A stretch of 59,944 bases of DNA from an uncultured Prevotella sp. (GCF_946404925.1 NZ_CAMJFM010000017.1:1-59944), one strand, 5' to 3'; counted from the stretch's first letter, positions 24,907-34,555 are shown. Notes: a model not told the origin generated them from the sequence alone. Translations and numbers: made by a program.

Positions 24907-25618
24907 CTCTGGTGTCGTCTACAAGTCCGTTCTGGCGAGCCTGAATCTCATTAGCAATCTGGTAATACTGCTTAACGTATGGATCGGCCTTGAATTTCTT
25001 GGTTGCCTTGCTCATAATATCCTCAATCTGAGGTGTAAGGATAGGATACTGATAGTTGCCTGTAACCATCATAAACACACCAGGACCCAGCACATTATCG
25101 AAGTTCTCTACGATAAAGTTGGTTACCAGCGAGTCTTCCTGCATAGCGATGCGATTGGCCTCAGCAGAGAGTTTGCGATTGATGACCTCCTCGTCTTCGC
25201 CCTCGAGCAGCATCTGGCTCTGCTTGTGCGACAGCTCGTTGAGCTCGTTGCCCAGCTGGTCGTGACGCTTCATAAACTCATAGAGTTTCTCATTGAGAGG
25301 CGAACCTGTAACGGTGCGACTGGTGTTATCGATGTGTATCTCGATATCGCCTGCCTCAACCACTACTGGCATCATCAGGGGTTCATCATCCATATAGAGG
25401 TTAGCCAGCTTGATGGTGTCAAGCAGACCAGTGAATTTGAATTTTCCATGTACTACGTCGCACGAGTCAAGGTTTTTAAGCTCGTCGTTAACCATAGTTT
25501 TCAGGTATAGTTTGCTTCCATCAAGGGCCGATACAGAGGTAGAGCCCTGAATGGTATATGACTCAGCACACGATATAAACGTAACTGCTGTTAGTAATGC
25601 ATAAAATATCTTGTTCAT
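24872..25618 (-). CDS. DUF4369-domain lipoprotein
   Basis: The 248-residue protein has a signal peptide ending in a lipobox-like FISC at residues 14-17 and a beta-rich DUF4369 domain (about 22-130) with the typical pattern DGSKLYLKTMVND. Full-length Bacteroidota relatives carry a thioredoxin-like domain after DUF4369; here the rest is a helical region without a CxxC motif, so no redox function is expected. It is probably outer-membrane or periplasm anchored. It precedes pyrC and overlaps it by 35 nt. Confidence 0.75.
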   Translation of the reverse strand: MNKIFYALLTAVTFISCAESYTIQGSTSVSALDGSKLYLKTMVNDELKNLDSCDVVHGKFKFTGLLDTIKLANLYMDDEPLMMPVVVEAGDIEIHIDNTSRTVTGSPLNEKLYEFMKRHDQLGNELNELSHKQSQMLLEGEDEEVINRKLSAEANRIAMQEDSLVTNFIVENFDNVLGPGVFMMVTGNYQYPILTPQIEDIMSKATKKFKADPYVKQYYQIANEIQARQNGLVDDTRDETPDSTRNAR

Positions 25619-25708
25619 AACATATTGTTTTCGGCCGCGAAATTACAACTATATATTGAGGTATGAAAATAATTTTGCGCATTTTAAAACAAATGCGCAA
25701 TCTTTTAA

Positions 25709-26107
25709 TTATTTTTTTGCCTCTTTTTCGAGTTCAGAGCCAATTCTGTGCATAGAATAGAGTTGGAGTAAGGCTGCAATGAGCAGCACAATGACCCACT
25801 TGTTGTACACATATTCTATATAATTAATGTAGCTCAGGCCCAGAATATTGCTCTTATTGGCAAACATGAGCAGGGCTGCCACCAGAAAAAGCACATCGCT
25901 CAGCACCATCATGCGACGCAGGCGGCGAATGGTGAAGTTATTACCCTCGTAGCGCTGATACATCTGCATCGATGCAAAGCCTATGGCGCCCAGGGCGTAG
26001 ATATAGGGGGCACTACCCCATCCCAGCAACGTGGTGCCTGCACCCACTGCCATCAGTATACCACCAAACAGGAATATGGCGGTTTGTATCTTATTCAACT
26101 CTCTCAT
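25709..26107 (-). CDS. Conserved small polytopic membrane protein
   Basis: The 132-residue protein starting at MRELNKIQTA (26107) has four predicted membrane segments and a short charged tail. I do not recognise a functional family. The start chosen overlaps the end of the ftsB-like gene by 17 nt; a start 8 codons upstream is possible. It probably forms an operon with ftsB. Confidence 0.7.
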   Translation of the reverse strand: MRELNKIQTAIFLFGGILMAVGAGTTLLGWGSAPYIYALGAIGFASMQMYQRYEGNNFTIRRLRRMMVLSDVLFLVAALLMFANKSNILGLSYINYIEYVYNKWVIVLLIAALLQLYSMHRIGSELEKEAKK

Positions 26108-26450
26108 TGGTTTCAAGTGGTTTTGCTTCACGTTCGTCGTCGCTCAGAACAAATATGTCCTCATCGTCTGCCTTCATGTAGTAACGCTCGCGGGCTATCT
26201 TCTCCATAGCCTTTGGGTTCTTCTGCAGTTCCTTAATCTGAGCCTGATCGCGCTGGAAGTCAGCATTATATTTTTCCTTCTCGCTCTCCAGTTCACTTAT
26301 TCGCTGGGTATTCTTGAAGTGGTTCCACAAGCTGTTGTCATCCAGGAATCCCACCAGCAGTACGCCAAGGACACAGACCACGGCATATTTGAAATATACC
26401 GAACGCCACATACGCAGAACGTAAGCCTTTATACTCGTCAAAACTTTCAT
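26091..26450 (-). CDS. ftsB: FtsB/DivIC-family septum formation initiator
   Basis: The 119-residue bitopic protein has a short cytoplasmic N-terminus, one transmembrane segment (about 20-36) and a periplasmic coiled coil (about 48-85), followed by AMEKIARERYYMK, the conserved end of the DivIC/FtsB fold. It belongs to the divisome complex with FtsL and FtsQ that activates septal wall synthesis. It lies divergent from dnaX across a palindromic promoter module and is followed by a small membrane protein. Confidence 0.88.
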   Translation of the reverse strand: MKVLTSIKAYVLRMWRSVYFKYAVVCVLGVLLVGFLDDNSLWNHFKNTQRISELESEKEKYNADFQRDQAQIKELQKNPKAMEKIARERYYMKADDEDIFVLSDDEREAKPLETNERVE

Positions 26451-26469
26451 AAATTAATTAATTTGGCTG

Positions 26470-26581
26470 CAAAGTTATAACTTTTTGGGCACGGATTACA
26501 CGGATTAACACAGATTAATAATAATTTTCTAAAAAAATCCGCGAAATCCGTGTAATCCGTGCCTAAAATTCTGTATCTTTG
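26470..26581. promoter_or_regulatory. Divergent promoter module built on a nonamer palindrome (ftsB / dnaX)
   Basis: The minus -7 box TAACTTTG (26477-26470) serves ftsB and the plus -7 box TATCTTTG (26574-26581) serves dnaX. The palindrome between them runs from GGCACG at 26488 to CGTGCC at 26563 with arms built of GATTACACG-type nonamers. As at 19887-19987, both CGTGCC ends lie exactly 10 nt from the -7 boxes. Confidence 0.75.
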
Positions 26582-26606
26582 CACCACAAAATCAATAAAT
26601 AGCAAT

Positions 26607-28400
26607 ATGGAATATATCGTTTCGGCCAGAAAATACCGTCCGTTGAGCTTCGACACGGTGGTGGGGCAGGCAGCCCTGACCACTACGCTGAAGAATGCTG
26701 TTAAGAGCGGCAAGCTGGCTCATGCCTACCTTTTCTGCGGTCCGCGAGGTGTGGGTAAAACCACCTGCGCGCGCATATTTGCCAAGGCCATTAACTGCCA
26801 GAACCCCACTGCCGAGGGCGAGGCTTGTAATGAGTGTGAGTCGTGCCAGTCGTTCAATGAGCAGCGCTCACTCAACATCTTCGAGCTCGATGCTGCATCC
26901 AACAACTCAGTAGAGCACATCAAGACGCTGATGGAGCAAACCCGCATCCCACCGCAGCTTGGCAAGTACAAGGTGTTTATCATCGACGAGGTTCACATGC
27001 TGTCAACAGCTGCGTTCAACGCATTCCTGAAGACACTCGAGGAGCCACCCGCACACGTGATATTCATTCTGGCCACTACCGAGAAACATAAGATTCTGCC
27101 CACCATCCTGAGCCGTTGCCAGATATACGACTTTGAGCGTATGACCATCCGCAACACCATCGACCACCTGAAGCATGTGGCCCAGCAGGAGGGTATCACC
27201 TACGAGGAGCAGGCGCTGGCAGTGATTGCCGAGAAGGCTGATGGCGGTATGCGAGATGCACTCTCGATATTCGACCAGGCAGCCTCATTCTGTCAGGGCA
27301 ATATCACTTACGATAAGGTAATAGAGGATTTGAACGTGCTCGACAGCGAGAACTACTTCAAGATTATCGACCTCTCTATAGATAATAAGGTGAGCGACAT
27401 CATGGTGCTGCTCAATCAGGTTATCAATAAGGGCTTTGATGGTGGACTGCTGATACAGGGTCTGGCCAAGCATGTGCGCAACGTGCTGATGGCGCGCGAC
27501 CCACAGACACTGCCTCTGCTCGAGGTGAGCGACCAGATGCGCGAGCGCTATCAGGAGCAGGCCAAGCGATGCCAGATACCTTTCCTCTACGATGCGCTGA
27601 AGCTGATGAACCAATGCGACATCAACTATCGCCAGTCGAGCAACAAGCGACTGCTGGTTGAGCTGACTCTCATCGAGATAGCTCAGATTACCCAGCCCGC
27701 TGAAGATGGTGCCAGCGCGGGGCGCAAGCCCAGAAGACTGAAATCCCTGTTTAGGACCCTGATACAGCAGAGTCAGCCCAAGAAGACCACGGCCCCACAG
27801 GTAGCCGCGGCTGCACCCGCTGTATCAACAAGCAAGGCTGGCGACATAGCCAGCAAGCTGAGCGATTCGCAAAGCCCAACTACAGCCACCCCCGTTAAGA
27901 AACCCGCCATCACCCTGGATGGCATCGGATTCTCGTGGAACAAGCTGCGCAGCAAGGGCGAGAAGACCACTAAGGGCGGCATGCAGATCATACCAGGCTC
28001 TATCAATCTGCCCACAGGACAGGAAAGGGAGACTGATGCCCAATTTACACAGACCGACTTGGAATTTCAATGGATGTCGATGTGCAACCGCATGCCCCAG
28101 AAATATAGCGGCATAGCCACCCGCATGAAGAATATGAACCCTACGATTACCGAGTTTCCCGCTGTAGAGGTGGTTGTAGACAACGAACTCATCAAGCAGG
28201 AAATCGAGGAAATCCAAGGTAGCATCACCAAGACTTTGCAGATATATCTGCACAACGATCATCTGCAGTTAAGCGTACGCGTGGCTGAGCAGAAGGAGAA
28301 GATAAAGATACTAAGTCGTAAAGAGCAATACGACCAGATGGCAGAAAAAAATCCTGCCGTAGCAAAACTACAGCAGGCATTCGATTTAGAGTTGGCTTGA
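26607..28400 (+). CDS. dnaX: DNA polymerase III subunit gamma/tau
   Basis: DnaX is the ATPase of the clamp loader. The 597-residue protein starts at MEYIVSARKYRP (26607); the -7 box at 26574-26581 excludes the longer frame. Visible are CGPRGVGKTT (Walker A), the zinc-module cysteines CNECESC, DEVHMLS (Walker B) and SRCQIYDF (sensor/SRC motif). The region after about residue 370 is a Pro/Ala/Thr-rich linker and a C-terminal helical domain for polymerase contact. I see no programmed frameshift site, so only one form is expected. Confidence 0.96.
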   Translation: MEYIVSARKYRPLSFDTVVGQAALTTTLKNAVKSGKLAHAYLFCGPRGVGKTTCARIFAKAINCQNPTAEGEACNECESCQSFNEQRSLNIFELDAASNNSVEHIKTLMEQTRIPPQLGKYKVFIIDEVHMLSTAAFNAFLKTLEEPPAHVIFILATTEKHKILPTILSRCQIYDFERMTIRNTIDHLKHVAQQEGITYEEQALAVIAEKADGGMRDALSIFDQAASFCQGNITYDKVIEDLNVLDSENYFKIIDLSIDNKVSDIMVLLNQVINKGFDGGLLIQGLAKHVRNVLMARDPQTLPLLEVSDQMRERYQEQAKRCQIPFLYDALKLMNQCDINYRQSSNKRLLVELTLIEIAQITQPAEDGASAGRKPRRLKSLFRTLIQQSQPKKTTAPQVAAAAPAVSTSKAGDIASKLSDSQSPTTATPVKKPAITLDGIGFSWNKLRSKGEKTTKGGMQIIPGSINLPTGQERETDAQFTQTDLEFQWMSMCNRMPQKYSGIATRMKNMNPTITEFPAVEVVVDNELIKQEIEEIQGSITKTLQIYLHNDHLQLSVRVAEQKEKIKILSRKEQYDQMAEKNPAVAKLQQAFDLELA

Positions 28401-28434
28401 GTCTCACGGACCCAAGCCAATTTCTTTTCTAGTT

Positions 28435-28791
28435 TTACTCCCCAAGAATTTGCTTGAGCAGGGCGATACACTCGTCGCGGTTTACGGGTTTCGACAGGAA
28501 TCCGTTACAGCCAGCAGCCTCAGCTGCAGCACGGTCACTGTCGAATGCGTTAGCCGTCAGAGCCACTACAGGCAGTTCAGGATGCTTCTGCTTAATGTTC
28601 CTGGTGGCCTCGAGTCCATCCATAATCGGCATTTTGATGTCCATCAGCACTAGGTCGTAGGTGTTGGCCTCAACCATCTCTACTGCCTCCTTACCATTCT
28701 TGGCACGATCGAACTCAAAATCTTTCTTCAGCAGGTACGTCATCAATACGTAGTTGCTGTCATTGTCTTCTGCTACTAGAATCTTTTTCAT
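28435..28791 (-). CDS. Single-domain response regulator (CheY-like receiver)
   Basis: The 118-residue protein is a receiver domain alone. The acidic pocket is AEDND at 7-11, the phosphoacceptor is D51 in LVLMDIKMP, and the conserved lysine is K101 in FLSKPVN. It has no output domain, so it acts by protein contact or as a phosphate relay. It lies just downstream of a sugar porter and a TPR histidine kinase that lacks its own receiver, which makes that kinase the likely partner. Confidence 0.92.
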   Translation of the reverse strand: MKKILVAEDNDSNYVLMTYLLKKDFEFDRAKNGKEAVEMVEANTYDLVLMDIKMPIMDGLEATRNIKQKHPELPVVALTANAFDSDRAAAEAAGCNGFLSKPVNRDECIALLKQILGE

Positions 28792-28819
28792 AATAGTTCC
28801 ACCTTTTTATATTAATTAG

Positions 28820-30298
28820 TTACTTTCCAAGTCTGTCCTTCCACATCTTGCTCATATCCTCCAGCGTCTTGCCCTTGGTCTCAGGCACAAGTCGCCATAC
28901 AAATACAGCTGCTACAACACAGATGATGCCATAGAGTCCATAGGTAAACCAGTGTCCAAAGTCGTCGCCCTCAGTCAGGTGCATGTTGAACATGGGCACA
29001 AACGAACTTGATACGATGAAGTTAGAAATCCACTGGAATGCCACAGCGATAGCCACAGCGCCACCACGGATGGTGTTGGGGAAGATCTCAGCAATGAGCA
29101 CCCATGTGATGGGGCCCCACGAGAACATGAACGATGCAGAGTAGATGAGCAGCGACGCAGCTGTTACCAGCTCCAGACCAGCATGACCAAAGGTCACTGC
29201 CACACCGAATGCACCCAGTGCCATGCCCAGCGAACCACTGATGAGCAGAGGCTTGCGGCCCCACTTCTCAACGGTAAATACAGCTACCAGCGTGAACGAG
29301 ATATTGATGATACCCATAAATACGGTCAGCATCATGGGGTCGTCCATACCCATATCGCCAAATATACGTGGTGCGTAGTACAGCACAGCGTTGATACCTA
29401 CAGCCTGCTGGAACACACTCAGCATGATACCCACGAAGATACACAGAGCACCATAGGTCATCAGTTTCTCGGTCTTTACCACCATGGTATCCTTGATGTC
29501 CTGCAGAATCTGCTTGGCCTTCAGGGTGCCATTGATCTTAGCCAGAATACCCTCGGCCTTCTGATCCTGACCAATTGATACCAGATAACGTGGTGTCTCA
29601 GGCACAAAGCAAATCAGCAGTGCAAAGAGTCCTGCAGGCACAGCCTCGCTTCCGAACATGTAACGCCAACCTGTGGTAACAGTCCACTGGGCAGCGGGGT
29701 TAATGGCAGCGATGCCCTTACCCATCTCCTCAACAAGTGGCTGGATGTGGTCGCCCAGAATGAAGAAGTTAACGAAGTAAACCACCAGCTGACCAAAAAT
29801 GATGGCAAACTGGTTCCACGAAACCAGCATACCACGGATGTTAGATGGTGCCACCTCGCCAATATACATTGGGCAGATAGCTGAAGCCAGACCTACACCG
29901 ATACCACCAATCACGCGATAGATGTTGAACATGATGAGCAGCGCGTAGGTAGGTGTGCCATACTCAAAGAACAAGAACTCAGGATCCATCGATCCCAGTG
30001 CTGAGATAAAGAACAGCAGTCCTGCAATGATCAGCGACTTTTTACGACCAAGGTTAGTAGCCAGGAATCCTGAGATGGCCGAACCTATGATACAGCCTAT
30101 CAGGGCGCTGGCAGAGGTAAAACCATGCCAAGCATCCGAATAGGCAAAATCCTTCGACTCCATGAAGAATGCCTGTAGTCCCTTTTCTGCTCCTGAGATA
30201 ACGGCAGTGTCGTATCCGAAGAGCAGGCCGCCAAGTACTGCGACCATTACAATTGAAATCAGGTAGGCCTTGCTACCCTGTTCTGTTTGATTCGTCAT
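28820..30298 (-). CDS. Sugar:proton symporter, MFS sugar porter family (XylE/AraE-like)
   Basis: The 492-residue 12-segment inner-membrane protein carries sugar-porter signatures: LGRKKSLIIAG after segment 2, FVPETPRYL at the end of segment 6, EKWGRKPLL and LVPETKGKTLE after segment 12. The QQAVGINAVLYYAP stretch in segment 7 matches the sugar-contact region of XylE. With an arabinofuranosidase divergent beyond the kinase, arabinose or xylose is the likely substrate. It starts 2 nt after the kinase stop, so the kinase and transporter are coupled. Confidence 0.92.
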   Translation of the reverse strand: MTNQTEQGSKAYLISIVMVAVLGGLLFGYDTAVISGAEKGLQAFFMESKDFAYSDAWHGFTSASALIGCIIGSAISGFLATNLGRKKSLIIAGLLFFISALGSMDPEFLFFEYGTPTYALLIMFNIYRVIGGIGVGLASAICPMYIGEVAPSNIRGMLVSWNQFAIIFGQLVVYFVNFFILGDHIQPLVEEMGKGIAAINPAAQWTVTTGWRYMFGSEAVPAGLFALLICFVPETPRYLVSIGQDQKAEGILAKINGTLKAKQILQDIKDTMVVKTEKLMTYGALCIFVGIMLSVFQQAVGINAVLYYAPRIFGDMGMDDPMMLTVFMGIINISFTLVAVFTVEKWGRKPLLISGSLGMALGAFGVAVTFGHAGLELVTAASLLIYSASFMFSWGPITWVLIAEIFPNTIRGGAVAIAVAFQWISNFIVSSSFVPMFNMHLTEGDDFGHWFTYGLYGIICVVAAVFVWRLVPETKGKTLEDMSKMWKDRLGK

Positions 30299-30300
30299 AA

Positions 30301-32130
30301 TTATTCTGTTTTAAGTTTAATTGGCAAGCTAAGTGTAAAGGTGGTTCCCAGGGCTGATGTCTTTTCGAGCGTCAGTGTTCCTCCCAGTTTCTCTGCTGTT
30401 TCGTGGCAGTAAGCCAGTCCCAGTCCCAGGCCCTCCTTGAATTCGTCTACCTTCACAAATCTGTCGAAGATGGTGCTGATCTTGTCGTCAGGTATGCCGC
30501 ATCCAGTATCCTCGATGGTGAAGTTGAAGAAGTCGGCCACCTTCTTGAGTGTCAGTCGGATGTATCCCTCCTCTGTAAACTTGGTGGCATTCTCCAGTAT
30601 GTTACCCAGCATCTGCAGCAGGCTGTCGCTGTTGGTTACCAGCTTCTTCTCCTCGCCTTCAGCCAGGTCTTCCAGTTCCACCTTTATCTTCGTCTGGTCT
30701 ACTGCAGGCATGGCGCTGATGGCGCGCTTGCAGATGTCCAGTGCATCACACACCTCCACATCCTTCAGCAGATCCTTACTATGTTCGTTGGCCAGCGCCA
30801 GCATCTTGTTCACCAGCGATGTGATGTGACTGGTGTTCTTGCTGATGGTGTCGGCTATGCCCTTGCGCTCTGATGGCTCAAACTCCGAGCCCTCTTCTGT
30901 CAGCACCTGGGTAAATCCGTTGATGATGTTCAGCGGTGTACGTATCTCGTGACTCACGCTACGTATAAACTCCGTCTTCATCTCGTCAGCAGCAGCCACC
31001 TGCTTGTAGGCAGCTTTCAGCTCGCGGTTCTTCTTCACCAGCATATCCTGGTAGCGGCGCTTACCGTAGATGGTCATTGCAAGACCAATGATCAGCATCA
31101 GTGCCAGCACCATGGCCATCACCAGTACGATGTTCATCACACGCGAAGCCTTCTGACCCTGGCGCAGCAGCACCATCTCGTCTTCCTGCTTCTGTATGTT
31201 CTCAGCTATCATCACGCCAGTAATCGAGTCGCGCTTGTGCATCAGCTCGCGCTGGGTCATAAATGCCTTCTCGTTGTCGCCTATGTAGCGATATATGTCG
31301 CAGCGCAGCAGGTAACGTTCCTTCATATTGGCCAGCGCCTCTACGTCCTTCAGTGCCTTCTCGCTATTGCCATCCAGCAGTGTCTTATATATGCGCGCGT
31401 ACGGAAGAAATAGGTCTCCTATCTGGTTTGGATTAAACTTGTCGGCCCCTTCTGCCTTATTGTAGTTCTCATAGAAGCCGTCGTAATCCTTCTGCTTGAA
31501 CTTCACGATAGCCTTCATCGCCAGTGCATCAGCCATCACGCGCCAGTATTCCTTCTGGTCCTTGTGGCGTTCCAGCTCCTTCATATCTTCCTCAAGCCAC
31601 TTCAGCGTCTCCTGTGTGTCGTTGTTCAGCTGTATGTGGGCCATCGTCAGATATAGGAAGCTCAGTCCGTCGCGCTCGTATTTCGTACCTTTTATCAGTT
31701 CTATCGCCTTCTTCAGTTCCTCTACTGCGCCAGGTATGTTTCCGCAGGCGTTGTACACGTGTCCCAGCATCTTCGGCGCCAGGAACTGCTCGTCTGTTGC
31801 CTCATACTTACGTCTCACCAGGTCGTCCTTCATCGTGTTGGCTATGTGGTAGGCATCATGTATATTCATTCGGTCCAGATTATACATTATTCCACACGTC
31901 CACGAATCGTAGTACGCCTCGTTATCCCTATCCTCTATCGCATGGGCCTGATATGCCCAACATGCCGCGTAAACCACACTTGGGTTCTCTTGCTGACATG
32001 TTGCCCACATGGCCGAGCGCAGTTTATGGTGCTCAAGAGTATCTTTGCAATGCTCAGTCTGCGCCTCTGCTTGGGGTGTAACCATCAGAGTTACAAGACC
32101 TAACATAAATTTCATCCAATGGTTGGTCAT
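30301..32130 (-). CDS. TPR-sensor histidine kinase
   Basis: The 609-residue protein has a signal peptide (about 1-23), helical TPR-like repeats in the periplasm (about 30-320), a transmembrane segment (331-355), a coiled coil, and HisKA/HATPase domains. The phosphoacceptor is H394 in SVSHEIRTPLNII; N-box ILENATKFT, G1 DTGCGIPD and G2 GLGLGLAYC are intact. The -7 box at 32164-32171 is divergent from the GH51 gene. It likely senses a cell-surface or sugar signal and controls the transporter and GH51 through the downstream receiver. A start five codons later (MKFMLGLV) would also give a signal peptide. Confidence 0.92.
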   Translation of the reverse strand: MTNHWMKFMLGLVTLMVTPQAEAQTEHCKDTLEHHKLRSAMWATCQQENPSVVYAACWAYQAHAIEDRDNEAYYDSWTCGIMYNLDRMNIHDAYHIANTMKDDLVRRKYEATDEQFLAPKMLGHVYNACGNIPGAVEELKKAIELIKGTKYERDGLSFLYLTMAHIQLNNDTQETLKWLEEDMKELERHKDQKEYWRVMADALAMKAIVKFKQKDYDGFYENYNKAEGADKFNPNQIGDLFLPYARIYKTLLDGNSEKALKDVEALANMKERYLLRCDIYRYIGDNEKAFMTQRELMHKRDSITGVMIAENIQKQEDEMVLLRQGQKASRVMNIVLVMAMVLALMLIIGLAMTIYGKRRYQDMLVKKNRELKAAYKQVAAADEMKTEFIRSVSHEIRTPLNIINGFTQVLTEEGSEFEPSERKGIADTISKNTSHITSLVNKMLALANEHSKDLLKDVEVCDALDICKRAISAMPAVDQTKIKVELEDLAEGEEKKLVTNSDSLLQMLGNILENATKFTEEGYIRLTLKKVADFFNFTIEDTGCGIPDDKISTIFDRFVKVDEFKEGLGLGLAYCHETAEKLGGTLTLEKTSALGTTFTLSLPIKLKTE

Positions 32131-32163
32131 TACTTATTGTTGGTTTATTATAAAATTCCTCGG

Positions 32164-32171
32164 CAAAATTA
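32164..32171 (-). promoter_or_regulatory. -7 box (TAATTTTG) of the kinase-transporter-regulator operon
   Basis: TAATTTTG lies 33 nt upstream of the kinase start; no second promoter is visible before the transporter. Confidence 0.55.
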
Positions 32172-32255
32172 ACGTTTTTCTTCCAAATCGCCAAACTTTT
32201 TTGGCACTAAAACGTTATTTTTTGTATAAACTACACCATTCTCAGAATTTTTATG

Positions 32256-32263
32256 TATTTTTG
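32256..32263 (+). promoter_or_regulatory. -7 box (TATTTTTG) of the GH51 gene
   Basis: TATTTTTG is 31 nt upstream of the ATG at 32295, in a 164-bp divergent region shared with the kinase gene. Confidence 0.5.
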
Positions 32264-32294
32264 TACCCGCTAGCAACTAATTACGAAACGAAAT

Positions 32295-34304
32295 ATGAAA
32301 CATTTAACAACTATGCTTCTGCTAGCCACCAGCCTGAGTGCTGGGGCACAGACTCACGTTTTCGACGTGAACACTAAGAAACTTGGGGCTCCCGTACAGC
32401 CTACGATGTACGGCATCTTCTTCGAGGACATCAACTATGCTGCTGATGGTGGACTCTATGCCGAGCTGGTCAAGAACCGCTCGTTCGAGTTCCCCAACGC
32501 CTTTACCGGATGGGACATCTCTGGTAAGGTAACGCTGATGAACGATGGTCCCTTCGAGCGCAATCCTCACTACGTACGTCTGGCACCTTCAGGCCACAGC
32601 GATCGCCACACCATGATCGAGAATCACGGATTCTTTGGCATGGGCGTCAAGGGTGGTCAGGAGTACCGCTTCTCAGTATGGGCGCGCGTACCCGATGGCG
32701 GCAAGGCCAAGCTGTGGGTCGACATTGTGGATAATGCCACGATGGACGAAGACCAGAAACTGGGCAACGCTGGCGTTGAGGTTTCAGGCAGCGAGTGGAA
32801 GAAGTACACCGCCATCATCAAGCCTAAGCGCACCTTTGCCAAGGCGCACCTGCGCGTTTGGGGCGATAGCAAGGTTACCACCGATCTTGAACACGTCAGC
32901 CTCTTTCCAGTCGACACTTGGAAGGGTCGCGAGAATGGCATGCGTAAGGACCTGGCTCAGGCACTCTGCGATATGCACCCTGGCGTATTCCGCTTCCCTG
33001 GTGGATGTATCGTAGAGGGTACCGATCTGGCCACACGCTATCAGTGGAAGAACACCGTGGGCCCAGTAGAGAATCGCCCACTCAACGAGAACCGCTGGCA
33101 CTACACCTTCACCAGCCGCTATTATCCTGACTATTTCCAGAGCTACGGACTTGGTTTCTTCGAGTTCTTCCAGCTCTGCGAGGACTTCGGCTCTGAGGCG
33201 CTGCCCGTCATCTCTTGCGGACTCTCATGCCAGTTCCAGAACCCCGACCCCACCAAGCCTGGCGTTCATGTAGCTATCGAAGACCTTGAACCATATATCC
33301 AGGACGCGCTCGACCTCATCGAGTTTGCCAATGGTCCTGCTGACTCTAAGTGGGGCAAGGTACGCGCTGATATGGGGCACCCCGCTCCCTTCAACCTCAA
33401 GTTCATAGGTGTTGGTAATGAGCAGTGGGACTACGACGATGCCCATGGCGGCTACGGTCCTGTGTTCACCGCACGTCTCAAGAAGTTCAGCGATGCCATC
33501 CGCAAGAAGTATCCCAATATCAAGCTCATTGGTACCACAGGTCCTAACTCCGAGGGATGGGACTTCGACCTGCTGCAGCCTCGCATGAAGGAACTCAAGG
33601 TCGATCTCTACGACGAGCACTACTATCGCAACGAGGAGTGGTTCCTCACCCATGGTCTGCGCTACGACTCTTACGATCGCAAGGGTCCCAAGGTGTTTGC
33701 AGGCGAGTATGCATGCCATGGCAGCAACAAGCACAAGTGGAATCACTATTATACCTCTTTATTAGAGGCTGCCCACATGACTGGTATCGAGCGTAATGCC
33801 GATATCGTCCACATGGCCACCTATGCACCTCTGTTCGCCCACGTCGAGGGTTGGCAGTGGCGTCCCGATGCCATCTGGTTCGATAATCTGCGCATGTTTA
33901 AGTCTGTCAGCTATTATGTTCAGCAGCTCTACGCCATGAACAAGGGTTCGCACGTTCTCTCGCTCACCATGGACAAGAAGCCCGTGGCTGGCCAGCCTGG
34001 TCAGGACGGATTGTTTGCATCAGCCGTATTCGAGCAGAGCACTGGCGAGGTCATCGTCAAGGTGGCTAACACCAGCGACGTGTCTCAGCCCATCAGCATC
34101 CAGCTGCAGGGCATCAAAGGCGCTCGCACAGCCAATACCCTCACCCTGTGTCACGATGGCATGGACGATGAGAACACGCTCGACAATCCTGAGAAGATAA
34201 CCCCTCAGCCAGGCACCTGCCAGGTAGAGGCTGGTAAGGCTGCATCGGTACTGGCCGATGTTCTGCCCGCCAAGAGCTTCCGCATCTATAAGGTCAAGAA
34301 GTAG
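32295..34304 (+). CDS. Secreted alpha-L-arabinofuranosidase, GH51
   Basis: The enzyme removes terminal arabinofuranose from arabinoxylan or arabinan outside the cytoplasm. The 669-residue protein has a signal peptide (about 1-19), an N-terminal GH51 strand (QPTMYGIFFEDINYAADGG), a CBM4/9-like insert (about 70-205), the catalytic barrel with acid/base E376 in GVGNEQW and nucleophile E471 in FAGEYACH, and a C-terminal beta domain. A two-hairpin terminator follows. Divergence from the kinase-porter operon suggests common control. Confidence 0.95.
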   Translation: MKHLTTMLLLATSLSAGAQTHVFDVNTKKLGAPVQPTMYGIFFEDINYAADGGLYAELVKNRSFEFPNAFTGWDISGKVTLMNDGPFERNPHYVRLAPSGHSDRHTMIENHGFFGMGVKGGQEYRFSVWARVPDGGKAKLWVDIVDNATMDEDQKLGNAGVEVSGSEWKKYTAIIKPKRTFAKAHLRVWGDSKVTTDLEHVSLFPVDTWKGRENGMRKDLAQALCDMHPGVFRFPGGCIVEGTDLATRYQWKNTVGPVENRPLNENRWHYTFTSRYYPDYFQSYGLGFFEFFQLCEDFGSEALPVISCGLSCQFQNPDPTKPGVHVAIEDLEPYIQDALDLIEFANGPADSKWGKVRADMGHPAPFNLKFIGVGNEQWDYDDAHGGYGPVFTARLKKFSDAIRKKYPNIKLIGTTGPNSEGWDFDLLQPRMKELKVDLYDEHYYRNEEWFLTHGLRYDSYDRKGPKVFAGEYACHGSNKHKWNHYYTSLLEAAHMTGIERNADIVHMATYAPLFAHVEGWQWRPDAIWFDNLRMFKSVSYYVQQLYAMNKGSHVLSLTMDKKPVAGQPGQDGLFASAVFEQSTGEVIVKVANTSDVSQPISIQLQGIKGARTANTLTLCHDGMDDENTLDNPEKITPQPGTCQVEAGKAASVLADVLPAKSFRIYKVKK

Positions 34305-34342
34305 TAATTAGTTTTAGTACTTATTAGTATAAAAACAATTCG

Positions 34343-34373
34343 GGGAGTCTGATATCGCATCAGGCTCCCTTTT
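34343..34373 (+). terminator. Terminator of the GH51 gene
   Basis: GGGAG-T-CTGAT pairs with ATCAG-G-CTCCC around a 5-nt loop and is followed by TTTT. Confidence 0.85.
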
Positions 34374-34543
34374 ATCGTCATGGTTTTTTAAGTAATTAAG
34401 CACGTTTTATTTTTCTGCTGCAAATATAGGCATTTATTTCGTAACCTACTTTTCCAAAAGTAACAAAAACTTTTCCAAAAACAAAAAAACGTCATTTTTT
34501 GTATTTTTTCTGCTATAAATATGCTTTATTTCAAATTTATTTG

Positions 34544-34551
34544 TAATTTTG
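34544..34551 (+). promoter_or_regulatory. -7 box (TAATTTTG) of the cobalamin riboswitch transcript
   Basis: TAATTTTG lies a few nt upstream of the riboswitch. The surrounding 34400-34540 is A/T-rich with no gene. Confidence 0.55.
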
Positions 34552-34555
34552 CAGC

